From Pseudopedobacter sp965218985 (GTDB taxonomy: Bacteria; Bacteroidota; Bacteroidia; Sphingobacteriales; Sphingobacteriaceae), in assembly GCA_965218985.1 (NCBI GenBank), contig CBDCMP010000007.1, forward strand, positions 1-64,000: a stretch of 64,000 nucleotides of DNA. Reading direction: 5' to 3'. The notes under the pieces are model-generated. The model was not told the origin of the DNA and ran no database searches. It saw only the letters and a list, made by a program, of their open reading frames with translations. Every line of letters begins with the position of its first letter. The first letter of the stretch is position 1. The translations under genes were made by a program, and so were the position numbers. Below, piece after piece: positions 55,343 through 64,000 of the stretch.

Positions 55343-56325
55343 GCCGCCGACTGTTCTATCAATAAGGTATAAAAATCTTTCATTTTCATCCCCGAAGCTC
55401 TTACCTGCTGCGGAATGATGCTGTTTTCCGATTGCCCGGGAACAGTGTTAATTTCAATGAAAAAGAAATGTTGTAATGGTCCTTGCATAATGAAATCAAC
55501 CCTGACCACTCCTCTGCAATTTAATTTACGATAAATATCTCTGACAATTTTACCTACTTTTTGAGTTTGTTCTTCTGGCAACAAGGCCGGAGTGATCTCC
55601 TCTGTGACACCTTTGGTATATTTTGCTTCGTAATCAAAAAATTCTTTGGAAGATTTGATCTCCGTGATCGGCAGCACGATCACCTCCCCTCTTTTCTTAT
55701 AGATACCAACCGTGAATTCTCTTCCTTTGATGAATTCCTCCACTAAAATTTGATCATCCTCAGCAAAAGCTCTGGCTATTGCTTCGTTTAATGAATCCCA
55801 ATCTGTAACCTTTGACATTCCAATACTGCTGCCGCCACTATTGGGTTTAATGAAAATGGGCAATTTCAACCTGTTTGAGATCTGGCTTATATTTCCGGCA
55901 CTCCGACTTAATATTTGTACAGATTTTGCGGTGTATAAATCCTCGATACCCTCCACCACAGCTTTCGTGTAAGCTTTATTCATGGTAAGGGCAGACGTGG
56001 TGGCATCACAAGTGTTGTAAGGAATTTTCAATAAATCAAAATATCCCTGCATTTTACCATCCTCACCTGGAGAACCATGTATAATGATAAAAACGGTAGC
56101 AAAAGTAATTTTATAGCCATTGATCAGGATGCTGAAATCGTTTTTATCCACTTGCACCTTCTCTGCTTTTGCATTGATGTGATACCATTCTTCCGGAGTG
56201 ATGATAATCTTAAAAACATTGAATAAATTTTGATCTAATTGTGATTCAATCTGTTCGGCACTGTTTAAAGAAACCTCCCATTCACCAGTGAAACCTCCCG
56301 CAAGAAGTGCAATATTTTTTTTCAT
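55339..56325 (-). CDS. ddl: D-alanine-D-alanine ligase
   Basis: A 328-residue cytoplasmic ATP-grasp ligase making D-Ala-D-Ala for peptidoglycan. KPNSGGSSIGMSKV is the Gly-rich ATP loop, VEEFIKGREFTVGI and FFIEINTVPGQSENSIIPQQ hold the ATP/metal contacts. Full length with the start MKKNIALLAGGFTGEWEVS. Head-to-head with the PASTA operon, with 170 bp between. Confidence 0.92.
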   Translation of the reverse strand: MKKNIALLAGGFTGEWEVSLNSAEQIESQLDQNLFNVFKIIITPEEWYHINAKAEKVQVDKNDFSILINGYKITFATVFIIIHGSPGEDGKMQGYFDLLKIPYNTCDATTSALTMNKAYTKAVVEGIEDLYTAKSVQILSRSAGNISQISNRLKLPIFIKPNSGGSSIGMSKVTDWDSLNEAIARAFAEDDQILVEEFIKGREFTVGIYKKRGEVIVLPITEIKSSKEFFDYEAKYTKGVTEEITPALLPEEQTQKVGKIVRDIYRKLNCRGVVRVDFIMQGPLQHFFFIEINTVPGQSENSIIPQQVRASGMKMKDFYTLLIEQSAA

Positions 56326-56442
56326 GAATTATTTAAGATGGATTAAGGGGCATTTCAAAACTTCAGGCGTTGAAAATCGCCATTTTCATTCGCTCAAATA
56401 TAAATTTTATCTTTAATTACCTCTCCCTCTTTAAAAAATTTA

Positions 56443-56474
56443 TTGAAGCAATTCTTAAAATTTGGCTAAGTTTG
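56443..56474 (+). promoter_or_regulatory. Bacteroidota promoter of the PASTA-rhodanese unit
   Basis: TAAGTTTG at 56467-56474 fits TAnnTTTG and TTG at 56443-56445 fits -33, with 21 bp between. The PASTA gene ATG is 21 bp downstream of the -7 element. Confidence 0.6.
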
Positions 56475-56495
56475 AAATCTATTCAATGATGATAC

Positions 56496-57266
56496 ATGAG
56501 TAAATTCTTTAAATACCTGGCTACTCCTGATTTTCGTAAACAACTCATCATCGCTTTTGCGGTGATTACGATTTTGGTGTTCAGCGTTTTCATGAGTTTA
56601 AGGATGTACACCAGACACGGTGAAGGTAAGCCAGTCCCTAATTTAAAAGGCATAGATGTGGAAAATGCGGTTCAATTATTAGAATCTGAAGGATTCAGGT
56701 ATCAGATTGATTCTGTTTTTCTAATGGATAAAAAACATGGCCTGGTACTGGAACAGGATCCCGACCCTAATACCAATGTCAAAGATAACCGAATGATCTA
56801 TTTGACCATTGTGAGTTCACAAACTCCCGATGTGAATTTTCCGGATATAGAGAATAAAACTTTTGTAGAAGCAGAAGCTATGCTCTCCAATTACAGCTTA
56901 AAATTAGGTGACACCACTTATACCTCAGATATAGCCCGTGATGCCGTGTTAAGTTTCTCTTACGGAGGTCAACCTGTTAAAGTGGGGCAGAAAATCCCGA
57001 AGGGTTCAAGAATTGACTTGGTTTTAGGAGATGGTTATGGTGCCAGTGAAGTGGAATTACCCAATTTAAAAGGACTTACCTTAAGTGAAGCGATGTTCTC
57101 CATCAGAGGAGCTTCCTTAACCTTAGGAACAGTGAATTATGAAGGTGTGGTGAGAGATTCTGCAAATGCCGTGATTATTTTCCAAGTTCCGTCAATCGTA
57201 CCTGACTCTGTCACAAAAGTGAGTATTGGTACAAGAATAAATGTCACACTCACTAATCAGCAATGA
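56496..57266 (+). CDS. PASTA-domain membrane protein
   Basis: A 256-residue inner-membrane protein: short cytosolic head, one span (about residues 15-37) and three PASTA repeats starting PVPNLKGIDVENAVQLLESEGF, VNFPDIENKTFVEAEAML and VELPNLKGLTLSEAMFSI. PASTA repeats bind peptidoglycan or its precursors. There is no kinase domain, unlike the Gram-positive kinases. Its stop overlaps the following rhodanese gene (ATGATG). Likely role in cell-wall sensing or scaffolding; ddl and MltG are neighbours. Confidence 0.83.
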   Translation: MSKFFKYLATPDFRKQLIIAFAVITILVFSVFMSLRMYTRHGEGKPVPNLKGIDVENAVQLLESEGFRYQIDSVFLMDKKHGLVLEQDPDPNTNVKDNRMIYLTIVSSQTPDVNFPDIENKTFVEAEAMLSNYSLKLGDTTYTSDIARDAVLSFSYGGQPVKVGQKIPKGSRIDLVLGDGYGASEVELPNLKGLTLSEAMFSIRGASLTLGTVNYEGVVRDSANAVIIFQVPSIVPDSVTKVSIGTRINVTLTNQQ

Positions 57267-57574
57267 TGCCTGATATCTCTGCCGAGGAATTCATTAAACT
57301 TTTAGCTGAAGAGGAGGAAAAAGTTCAGATCCTGGATGTGAGAGAACCTTTAGAATACCACACTTACAACATTGGCGGTCTGAACATTCCTTTAGGCAAA
57401 TTGTCCGCTTTTATCGAGGAAGATGATTTGAAACTGAATCCGGAAAAAACATTGATCGTGATTTGTCAAAGAGGAATAAGAAGTAAGACCGCTAAAACAA
57501 TCCTTGAGATTGCTGGTTTTAAAAAGACTCGAAATTTGATGGGGGGACTGACAAAACTAAGAAGAATATCCTGA
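57263..57574 (+). CDS. rhodanese-like domain protein
   Basis: A single 103-residue rhodanese domain. ILDVREPLEYHTYNI-type opening and the active-site loop VICQRGIRSKTA with Cys68, which takes sulfur as a persulfide. Overlaps the PASTA gene by 4 bp. The sulfur acceptor is not known. Confidence 0.85.
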   Translation: MMPDISAEEFIKLLAEEEEKVQILDVREPLEYHTYNIGGLNIPLGKLSAFIEEDDLKLNPEKTLIVICQRGIRSKTAKTILEIAGFKKTRNLMGGLTKLRRIS

Positions 57575-57627
57575 AGCTTCCTATCTTTGAAAATTCATCC
57601 GAATAAAAATTTCAAAAAACATCATTA

Positions 57628-58683
57628 ATGACTGAAATTCATAAAAAAAAGAGCTCGTTAGGAATTGTTGCTCTTATATTGATCATACTCATGATCTTAA
57701 CCGGAGCATTGATTTTACCAAAGGTTTACAAAAAATATTTAAAGCCAAACACAAATGTTGCTCAAAAGACTTACCTCTATATTCCCACAAATGCCACTTA
57801 TCAGCAGGTGCTCGACTCGATCAACACACATCAGCTGTTGATCGATACAGCATCTTTTTTAAGTTTGGCTAAAGACAGGGATTTTAGCAGCAGGTTCAAA
57901 TCCGGTAAATACCCGTTTAAAAAAGGGATGAATAACCGGCAAATCCTGAATATGCTGGTGGCAGGTAACCAGGAGCCGGTGGATATCTCTTTCAGAAACG
58001 TAAGGATGAAGGAGGATTTTGCAGCCCTGGCAGCAAGGAAACTCGAATTTGACTCCACTTCGCTCATTCATCTCCTGGATTCCTCTGCGTTCATCATCAA
58101 TTACGGGTTCAACAAGGATAACATTTACACCATGTTCATCCCTAACTCTTACCAGATGTATTGGAACATCTCCGCTAAAGATTTCTTCTTTAGAATGAAC
58201 AAAGAGTATGAGCGGTTTTGGACGGCTGACCGTTTACAAAAAGCCAAAGATTTGAATTTAAATCCTCAGGAGGTGACAATTCTGGCTTCCATAGTAGATA
58301 GTGAAGCTTTAATGGACAAAGAGATGCCCACTATTGCAGGTCTTTATTTGAACAGATTGCATAAAGGGACCAAGTTGGAAGCTGACCCAACCGTGATTTT
58401 CGCAAATAATGATTTTACCATCAGAAGAGTATTGAACAAGCATTTGAGAAAAGAATCTCCGTATAACACCTACATACACACAGGTTTGCCACCAGGCCCC
58501 ATCATGATGCCATCCATCAAAGCGATAGATGCGGTGTTGAATCATGAGAAAAATGACTATATATACATGTGTGCCAAAGAAGATTTCTCCGGTTACCATA
58601 ACTTCTCCGACAACTTAAAAGATCACCAGGCAAATGCCAGAAAGTTTCAGGCTGCCTTAAATGAAAGAAACATAAAGAAATAG
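57628..58683 (+). CDS. mltG: endolytic murein transglycosylase MltG-like
   Basis: A 351-residue inner-membrane protein (one span at about residues 12-32) that cuts nascent glycan strands and sets their length. The LysM-like part is followed by the YceG domain: LASIVDSEALMDKE carries Glu226 as the catalytic residue in the ASIVxxE motif, and AGLYLNRLHKGTKLEADPT and YNTYIHTGLPPGPI are invariant blocks. Where many homologues have two acids in the motif, the first is Asp here. Confidence 0.9.
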   Translation: MTEIHKKKSSLGIVALILIILMILTGALILPKVYKKYLKPNTNVAQKTYLYIPTNATYQQVLDSINTHQLLIDTASFLSLAKDRDFSSRFKSGKYPFKKGMNNRQILNMLVAGNQEPVDISFRNVRMKEDFAALAARKLEFDSTSLIHLLDSSAFIINYGFNKDNIYTMFIPNSYQMYWNISAKDFFFRMNKEYERFWTADRLQKAKDLNLNPQEVTILASIVDSEALMDKEMPTIAGLYLNRLHKGTKLEADPTVIFANNDFTIRRVLNKHLRKESPYNTYIHTGLPPGPIMMPSIKAIDAVLNHEKNDYIYMCAKEDFSGYHNFSDNLKDHQANARKFQAALNERNIKK

Positions 58684-58684
58684 C

Positions 58685-59101
58685 ATGTTTGTTTTTGAAA
58701 CCAAGATAAGAGTGAGATATGCCGATACGGATCAAATGGGTTACATGTATTACGGAAATTACGCCGCTTTTTACGAAGTGGCAAGAACAGAGATGTTACG
58801 AAGTTTAGGAATGACCTATAAATCTATGGAAGAAGAAGGTGTGATGATGCCAGTTTTAGAGCTCAAATCTAAATACATCAAACCTGCCTTGTATGATGAA
58901 GAGGTCACCATTAAAGTCACGATAGAAACCAAGCCTGCTGTAAGGATCATTTTCAAATATGAGCTATTCAATGAAAAAAGGGAATTGTTGAATATTGGGG
59001 AAACCACATTGGTTTTTGTGGACATGAAAAAGAACAAACCTTGCATGGCCCCGGCTAACATCAACGATAAGATTGGCATATATTTTTCTAACTTAGAATA
59101 A
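58685..59101 (+). CDS. YbgC-like acyl-CoA thioesterase
   Basis: A 138-residue hot-dog thioesterase. RVRYADTDQMGYMYYGNYAAFYE is the signature of this type with the catalytic Asp, and KYIKPALYDEEVTI follows. It is 1 bp after MltG and its TAA overlaps the start of the next gene. YbgC relatives interact with Tol-Pal or act on short acyl-CoA. Confidence 0.87.
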   Translation: MFVFETKIRVRYADTDQMGYMYYGNYAAFYEVARTEMLRSLGMTYKSMEEEGVMMPVLELKSKYIKPALYDEEVTIKVTIETKPAVRIIFKYELFNEKRELLNIGETTLVFVDMKKNKPCMAPANINDKIGIYFSNLE

Positions 59102-60084
59102 TGCATTGGTTACATAAATTCCTTTTAAGGTTTGGGTTTTACCGCCATTTTATAGAATGGACTAAAATCATCATCTTGCCGGGATTTAGTCCATTACCGC
59201 TCTACACTGTCGGATTGTTTTTCTTTCAGGAGATCCAGAAAGATTCTTTAGTGAATAAGGCATCATCCCTGGCCTATAACTTTATGATGGCTATTTTTCC
59301 TTCGATCATTTTCTTTTTCACGCTGATTCCATACATTCCCATAGAGAATTTTCAGAATCAATTGATGGCGCTCATCTCTCTGCTGTTACCGGAGAATGCT
59401 TACCTCGCTTTTGAATCCACTTTAGAGGATATTGTGAAGAAACAGAATGGGAAACTGCTTTCTTTAGGGTTCATTCTTGCTTTGGTTTTTGCCACTAACG
59501 GTATTCATACGCTCATGGAGGCTTTTAATAAATCCTCGCTTATCGTAGAGACCAGATCTTGGCTGAAACAACGATATGTGGCACTGAATCTCACGTTGCT
59601 CACCTCATTTTCGTTATTGCTAGGCGTGTCTGTGATGGTGATAGGTGAGTTCAGCATCAATTTCATCCGGAACGAATTACATTTAAAGGAAGGTATTTTC
59701 TGGATTTATCTCATCATCGTCGTCAGGTGGATCATCATCATCGTCGTTTATTTCATCACCACTTCCCTGCTATACCGATATGGCCCTGCGAATTCAAGAA
59801 AGTGGAAGTTTTTTAGTGCCGGATCCTGGTTTGCCACAATTTTAGCCGTACTCACCACTCTTGGATTCACTTATTACATCAATAATTTCGGCACCTACAA
59901 CAAGTTGTATGGCTCTATAGGAACCTTATTGGTGGTGATGTTATGGCTATACATCAATTCTTTGATCCTCCTGATTGGTTTTGAATTAAATGCAAGCTTA
60001 GATCTTTCCAAACGCTCCATCAAGGTAGTGAAACCCCGTTTCAATACCTTTAAAAGAGAAGGAATAGAAAAGAAAAGTCAATGA
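59101..60084 (+). CDS. YihY/virulence factor BrkB family membrane protein
   Basis: A 327-residue integral membrane protein with about six spans. The family opening KASSLAYNFMMAIFPSIIFFF is clear, and the end part has a PGSW-like FFSAGSWFATILAVLTTLGF and YGSIGTLLVVMLWLYINS. Function of the family is unsettled; roles in transport have been suggested. The gene starts in a TAATG overlap with the thioesterase. Confidence 0.85.
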   Translation: MHWLHKFLLRFGFYRHFIEWTKIIILPGFSPLPLYTVGLFFFQEIQKDSLVNKASSLAYNFMMAIFPSIIFFFTLIPYIPIENFQNQLMALISLLLPENAYLAFESTLEDIVKKQNGKLLSLGFILALVFATNGIHTLMEAFNKSSLIVETRSWLKQRYVALNLTLLTSFSLLLGVSVMVIGEFSINFIRNELHLKEGIFWIYLIIVVRWIIIIVVYFITTSLLYRYGPANSRKWKFFSAGSWFATILAVLTTLGFTYYINNFGTYNKLYGSIGTLLVVMLWLYINSLILLIGFELNASLDLSKRSIKVVKPRFNTFKREGIEKKSQ

Positions 60085-60154
60085 AAAAGCTTGATTTATG
60101 GCAGATGATTTTTGTGCATCAAGTTCCAAAAAAATAAAATAATCCCCTGAATTT

Positions 60155-60820
60155 TTATTCAATAATCTGCACTCCTCCATCACCATCATTAATGATGATG
60201 ATATCTGCCATACCAGGAAATAAACCATTCTCCACCACACCGGGGATTTGATTGATTTGGATAGCCAACTCTTGCGGATCCCGAATTTCATCGAATTTAC
60301 AATCCATGATCAGGTTTCCGTTGTCAGTGATGAATGGCAATCCGGATGATAACCTTACCACAGGTTTGCAGCCCAGATTTCTTAATTGTTTGAAAGTGAT
60401 TTCACTTGCAAATGGCGTCACTTCCACAGGTAACGCAAAACTGCCCAATAATGCTGATTGCTTGCTATCATCAGCAATGATGATATAAAATTGGGTGATG
60501 GAAGCAATGATTTTTTCTCTGAGTAATGCTCCTCCACCGCCTTTTATGAGGTTTTTATGTGCATCAAATTCATCAGCACCATCAATAGTGAGATCAATGC
60601 TTTCCACTTCAGAAACATCCAGCAGTGGGATATTTAAGCGCAAAGCAAGTTCTTCTGTATTTTTGGAAGTTGGAACAGCCTGAATTTTTAAGCCGTTTTT
60701 AACCAGCTCTCCAAGCTTCATGATCGCCCAATAAGCGGTGGATCCGGTTCCCAGACCTACAATCATTCCATCTTTTACATATGTTGCAGCTTTCTCGCCA
60801 ACCAATTGTTTTGGATTCAT
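60155..60820 (-). CDS. rpiA: ribose-5-phosphate isomerase A
   Basis: A 221-residue cytoplasmic enzyme of the non-oxidative pentose phosphate pathway. VGLGTGSTAYWAI binds phosphate, LTIDGADEFD carries the catalytic Asp/Glu, IKGGGGALLREKIIA holds the conserved Lys and PGVVENGLF is the closing motif. Start taken at MNPKQLVGEKAA; the longer reading has 18 extra residues of no known use. Confidence 0.92.
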   Translation of the reverse strand: MNPKQLVGEKAATYVKDGMIVGLGTGSTAYWAIMKLGELVKNGLKIQAVPTSKNTEELALRLNIPLLDVSEVESIDLTIDGADEFDAHKNLIKGGGGALLREKIIASITQFYIIIADDSKQSALLGSFALPVEVTPFASEITFKQLRNLGCKPVVRLSSGLPFITDNGNLIMDCKFDEIRDPQELAIQINQIPGVVENGLFPGMADIIIINDGDGGVQIIE

Positions 60821-61150
60821 CAGGATAAAATTGATTTTCGCTTTGAATATAGGACGATATAAAACAAGGCACAAGTTTTTTAAAAATCAAAAGCTATTTA
60901 TTTGTTTCATTTAATCACATTTTTGTCTTTGGCCCAAATCATTTAGGCCGGAGCTGGTCGGGTGGCTCTGCAGCATCGAAGAGCAGAGGTGTTCCCGCAG
61001 GGTCTCGCAAAACGAAACCCTGCGTTGTATCCTCATTTTTGTTCCATTTAAATAAAGGAAAGCTCCCGTCCGGCAAAGGGCAGGAGAGGTGTTGGGCCAT
61101 TGCCTTTTAAAAAAAATACTTTAAGAACTAAATACATCATCCGATATAAT
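60821..61150. other. intergenic with a GC-rich structured element (about 60950-61110)
   Basis: This stretch is markedly more GC-rich than its surroundings. Two stem-loops are visible: CTCTGC (60966-60971) with GCAGAG (60983-60988), and CGCAGGGT (60996-61003) with ACCCTGCG (61017-61024). GGAGAGGTGTT-type sequence follows at 61080-61100. No open frame of note. It could be a repeat element or a structured RNA; I recognise no family. Confidence 0.45.
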
Positions 61151-61158
61151 TATATTTG
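61151..61158 (+). promoter_or_regulatory. -7 promoter element of the small membrane protein gene
   Basis: TATATTTG fits TAnnTTTG exactly; the gene starts 18 bp downstream of it. The -33 region is not clear. Confidence 0.5.
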
Positions 61159-61176
61159 CCACATAAAACTCATAAT

Positions 61177-61386
61177 ATGAAAAAGAATACTGGTGTTATT
61201 ATCATGATTATTGGCGCACTTGTTATATTAGGTGCAGTAGTGCTTACTCCTTCCAATTCGTTCAATCCTGCTGACTCCACTAATGGGACTCATGCATCTG
61301 CTCTTTTATTTTTTGGTGGATTAGCAGTTGCCGGAATCGGAATCGTGATTTTCGCAAATTCACTCCCTTCTTACAAACAAAGATAA
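61177..61386 (+). CDS. small two-span membrane protein
   Basis: A 69-residue protein with two hydrophobic segments, residues 5-23 (VIIMIIGALVILGAVVL) and 44-62 (ALLFFGGLAVAGIGIVIF), joined by a polar NPADSTNGTH loop. I recognise no family. Start set to the ATG (MKKNTGVII). Promoter element close upstream supports expression. Confidence 0.65.
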   Translation: MKKNTGVIIMIIGALVILGAVVLTPSNSFNPADSTNGTHASALLFFGGLAVAGIGIVIFANSLPSYKQR

Positions 61387-61465
61387 TCCTCAAAAATCAC
61401 ATGACCTATGGAAATGGTTCAACTGATCAAAAGCTTGAACCATTTGAAATCCCAGAAAATTAAGT

Positions 61466-62602
61466 TTAGTCTTTAAACCATCCCTTTCTGGCAAAGTACC
61501 AAATCTGACCCAGGGCGATTAAAATCATCACTCCCCATACATAAACATAGCCGTTGTTCGTGTAAAGTTCAGGCATGTTGTTTTTTAAAATTTTTCCGGA
61601 TATCGGATCCTGAACTGCAAAATTCATCCCGTAAATACCTGCAATGAAGGTAAGGGGAATAAAAATGGCAGATACGATGGTGAGAAACTTCATGATCTCA
61701 TTCATCTTATTGCTCATAAGCGAAAGGTAAAGGTCCAGCAGACTGGTGGCTGTCTCCCGCATACTTTCTATCAAATCAATAATTTGGATGCTATGGTCAT
61801 AAGCATCACGTAAAAAAATTTTGACCCCCGGATTGATCAAAACGTTGGTTGACCGCAACAGGTCATTCAGTTTATCCCGCTCTGGCCAAGAGGCTCTTCT
61901 CATGCTGATCATCAGCTTTTTAACTCCCTGTATCCGGTACATCAATTGCTTTCTTGGCTTTTGATAAAGATGATCCTCTACAATCTCTAATTCATCACCC
62001 AAGCGGTTCACTATGGTGAAATAATGGTCTATCACGGTGTCCATCAATGCATAAAGCATGTATGATGGTCCAAGGGTGCGAATATTTTTATTCGCGTTTA
62101 TTCTTAGGCGGTTTCTAACCGGATCCAAAACATCATCATAATCCTCCTGAAAACTGATGATCGTGTTTTCAAACAGCAAAAAGGAAATCTGCTCATTCTT
62201 CAACTGAAGTCCTCTATCTAACTCCATCATCCTGCTGATGACAAAAAGAAAATGTTCGTACTCCTCATTTTTTGGCCGCTGATAGGTATGCACGATATCC
62301 TCCATGACCAACCTGTTCACATCAAAACGCTGCTGTATAAAGTCCAGAACATCCTGAGAGCCTAAACCTTTCACATCCAGCCAATGAGTCCTTTCAGGGA
62401 ATCGTTCTATAAAACCCAGTGCTTCCTCTATATGCGCCGTCTCCAATTCATCCAGTTCATCCTGACCATAGCAATAAACAAACAGCTTGCTTTTAAGGGC
62501 GGTTTCGTTGATGAAAAAAGTTCCGGGGATCTCTCCCGGGCTTCCCTTGCGTTTGGGCTGAATGATGTTGAATCTGGGTAAAGGGAGTTTAATTTTATTC
62601 AT
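61466..62602 (-). CDS. corA: CorA-family magnesium/cobalt transporter
   Basis: A 378-residue protein with a cytoplasmic alpha/beta funnel and two C-terminal spans. The first span ends in the diagnostic YGMNF, and the loop between spans is acidic (NNMPELYTNNGY). It forms a pentameric divalent-cation channel in the inner membrane. Full length. Cobalt or zinc transport is also possible within the family. Confidence 0.9.
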   Translation of the reverse strand: MNKIKLPLPRFNIIQPKRKGSPGEIPGTFFINETALKSKLFVYCYGQDELDELETAHIEEALGFIERFPERTHWLDVKGLGSQDVLDFIQQRFDVNRLVMEDIVHTYQRPKNEEYEHFLFVISRMMELDRGLQLKNEQISFLLFENTIISFQEDYDDVLDPVRNRLRINANKNIRTLGPSYMLYALMDTVIDHYFTIVNRLGDELEIVEDHLYQKPRKQLMYRIQGVKKLMISMRRASWPERDKLNDLLRSTNVLINPGVKIFLRDAYDHSIQIIDLIESMRETATSLLDLYLSLMSNKMNEIMKFLTIVSAIFIPLTFIAGIYGMNFAVQDPISGKILKNNMPELYTNNGYVYVWGVMILIALGQIWYFARKGWFKD

Positions 62603-62717
62603 CCTGATCTAGATAAAAACCCTCGACATTAGGTCATTATTATCCATTTTATTGGGGATTTACAAATCTTTTGAGAAAGCCATTTTGACTTTTGATATAG
62701 CCTCTTTTTTTAATTGA

Positions 62718-64000
62718 TTACGGCCATATACCCATATTACCATAAGAAATGGCGATTTTATCAACCGCAGCCACAAAAGCAGCGGTTCTTAAACTATCTA
62801 TATTATTAACCATTTTAATCTCTCTGATTTCATGATAAGAACGGATCATCGTATCTTCTAACCCAGAATTTACCAATTCCAGTTCGGAAGCACCTTTGGC
62901 AACCACCATCCGCTGCTCATGGCTCAATGTCATCCCGGTAGTGGATTCTATCAAATTCATGATGTTGATGTTGGAATTCTCGTCATAACGACGGCCCATC
63001 CTGCCAAAAGCCACATGCGAAAGATTTTTCAACCATTCAAAATAAGACACGGTCACCCCACCCGCATTGGCATACATGTCTGGAATGATGATCCCGCCAT
63101 TCTCAATGAAAGTAGCTGCAGCACCAGGCGTGGTAGGCCCGTTCGCTCCCTCAGCAATTATTTTCGCTTGTATCCTTCTTACATTTTTCTCAGTGATTTG
63201 ATTCTCCAGCGCCGCAGGAACCAATATATCACAGGCCAGCTCTAAACCTTCTGAAGAATCAGTGAATTCCTTTTTGGATTTCGCAAAACCCAAAATGGAG
63301 CCCGTTGATTTTCTATGTTTGAAAACTTCATCCAGATCCAGCCCATCTTCATTATAAATGGCTCCTTCAAATTCACAGAAACCGACAAGGATGGCACCAA
63401 ACTCGATCAAGAATTTAGCAGAGTGATAGCCCACATTTCCCAATCCCTGCACAATCACTTTTTTACCATTCAATCCCGCAGATAACCCTAAAGCCTTCAT
63501 GTCATCAGCTACCGAGACACACTCTCTGATGGCATAAGCCACCCCCCTCCCTGTAGCTTCTCTCCTGCCGGCGATACCATGTAAGGCGATTGGTTTCCCG
63601 GTCACACATCCCAATGCATCCAGAGAACCTGGATTCATGGTTAAATAAGTGTCTGCGATCCACGACATCTCCCTTTCGCCAGAGCCATAATCAGGCGCAG
63701 GAACATCAATCCCCGGGCCAATGAAATTCTTTTTAATCAACTCCACGGTATATCGGCGTGTGATGTTCTCCAGTTCCGATACCGTGTAATTTTTAGGATT
63801 TATTTTTATCCCTCCTTTAGCACCACCAAACGGCACATTCACAATGGCACATTTATAAGTCATTAAAGCAGCCAAAGCCATCACCTCATCTTCATTCACC
63901 ATCTCACTGTAACGAATACCCCCTTTGGTTGGTGACATATGATGCGAATGTTCCACACGCCAGGCGTGAATGATCTCAAAACTATTTCCTTTTCTGATAG
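62718..64000 (-). CDS. Glu/Leu/Phe/Val dehydrogenase, 5' end outside the window
   Basis: The visible 427 codons belong to a glutamate-type dehydrogenase. The frame continues upstream of the GTG at 63956 to the edge of the window with FEIIHAWRVEHSHHMSPTKGGIRYS, so the gene starts beyond 64000. NVPFGGAKGGI has the catalytic Lys, PAPDYGSGEREMSW and VIVQGLGNVG (dinucleotide fold) are also clear. It oxidatively deaminates glutamate, or aminates oxoglutarate; cofactor choice is not assigned. Confidence 0.9.
   Translation of the reverse strand, partial: IRKGNSFEIIHAWRVEHSHHMSPTKGGIRYSEMVNEDEVMALAALMTYKCAIVNVPFGGAKGGIKINPKNYTVSELENITRRYTVELIKKNFIGPGIDVPAPDYGSGEREMSWIADTYLTMNPGSLDALGCVTGKPIALHGIAGRREATGRGVAYAIRECVSVADDMKALGLSAGLNGKKVIVQGLGNVGYHSAKFLIEFGAILVGFCEFEGAIYNEDGLDLDEVFKHRKSTGSILGFAKSKKEFTDSSEGLELACDILVPAALENQITEKNVRRIQAKIIAEGANGPTTPGAAATFIENGGIIIPDMYANAGGVTVSYFEWLKNLSHVAFGRMGRRYDENSNINIMNLIESTTGMTLSHEQRMVVAKGASELELVNSGLEDTMIRSYHEIREIKMVNNIDSLRTAAFVAAVDKIAISYGNMGIWP

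Noticed and set aside
1..64000. Real horizontal transfer of a bacterial PUL into a fungal chromosome
   Set aside because: 62 kb of bacterial operons with intact Bacteroidota promoters and no introns, joined at a GATC, is better explained by a chimera.
1..64000. CRISPR array, tRNA or rRNA genes
   Set aside because: No regularly spaced repeats and no recognisable tRNA or rRNA sequence were seen on either strand.

Overview
The window is a chimera. Bases 1 to about 1496 are fungal in character: an NmrA-like (NAD(P)-binding Rossmann) gene whose reading frame is restored only by removing three short GT...AG introns, giving a complete protein of about 326 residues. From about 1497 to 64000 the DNA is bacterial, AT-rich and intronless. 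It has SusC/SusD pairs, lipoproteins with Cys-Lys-Lys lipoboxes, FecR/ECF-sigma control and TAnnTTTG promoters, which point to Bacteroidota, most likely a Pedobacter-like member of the Sphingobacteriaceae. The join falls on a GATC and cuts a LacZ-type gene about 200 codons short, so a library or assembly artefact is far likelier than gene transfer.

Region 1 (1.5-21.1 kb, minus strand) is a polysaccharide utilisation locus (PUL): fecR, susC with an STN domain, susD, a GH78 rhamnosidase, an arabinose-isomerase-like enzyme, a GH43-like protein, two S1 sulfatases, two SGNH esterases and the truncated GH2 beta-galactosidase. The divergent ECF sigma factor at 26.6 kb is its probable partner.

Region 2 (21.1-26.6 kb) is an accessory island between fecR and the sigma gene. 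It holds a lipoprotein polymorphic toxin with an AHH nuclease tip (split by a frameshift), an Imm11-like immunity gene, an unknown gene, a decayed second toxin tip, a second Imm11-like gene and an IS200/IS605 transposase with terminal hairpins. A 102-bp sequence (2 mismatches) lies upstream of both fecR and the toxin gene at nearly the same distance.

Region 3 (27.4-54.7 kb) is a second, larger catabolic cluster: GH2, two more sulfatases, a GH30 (beta-1,6-galactanase-like), a second susC/susD pair, a DUF5107-TPR protein, a sugar porter, an AraC regulator, a large secreted protein of unknown activity, a GH92, an aldose epimerase and two tandem GH43 lipoproteins. SusC2 and both GH43 genes share a bipartite upstream box placed 25-26 bp from a TAnnTTTG element. 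Exo-beta-1,3-galactanase-like, endo-beta-1,6-galactanase-like, beta-galactosidase, rhamnosidase and four sulfatases together suggest a sulfated, rhamnose-capped arabinogalactan or related galactan as substrate; this is inference.

Region 4 (54.9-64 kb) is housekeeping: two thioesterases, Ddl, a PASTA protein, a rhodanese, MltG, a YihY-family membrane protein, RpiA, a small membrane protein, CorA and a Glu/Leu-type dehydrogenase that runs off the right edge.
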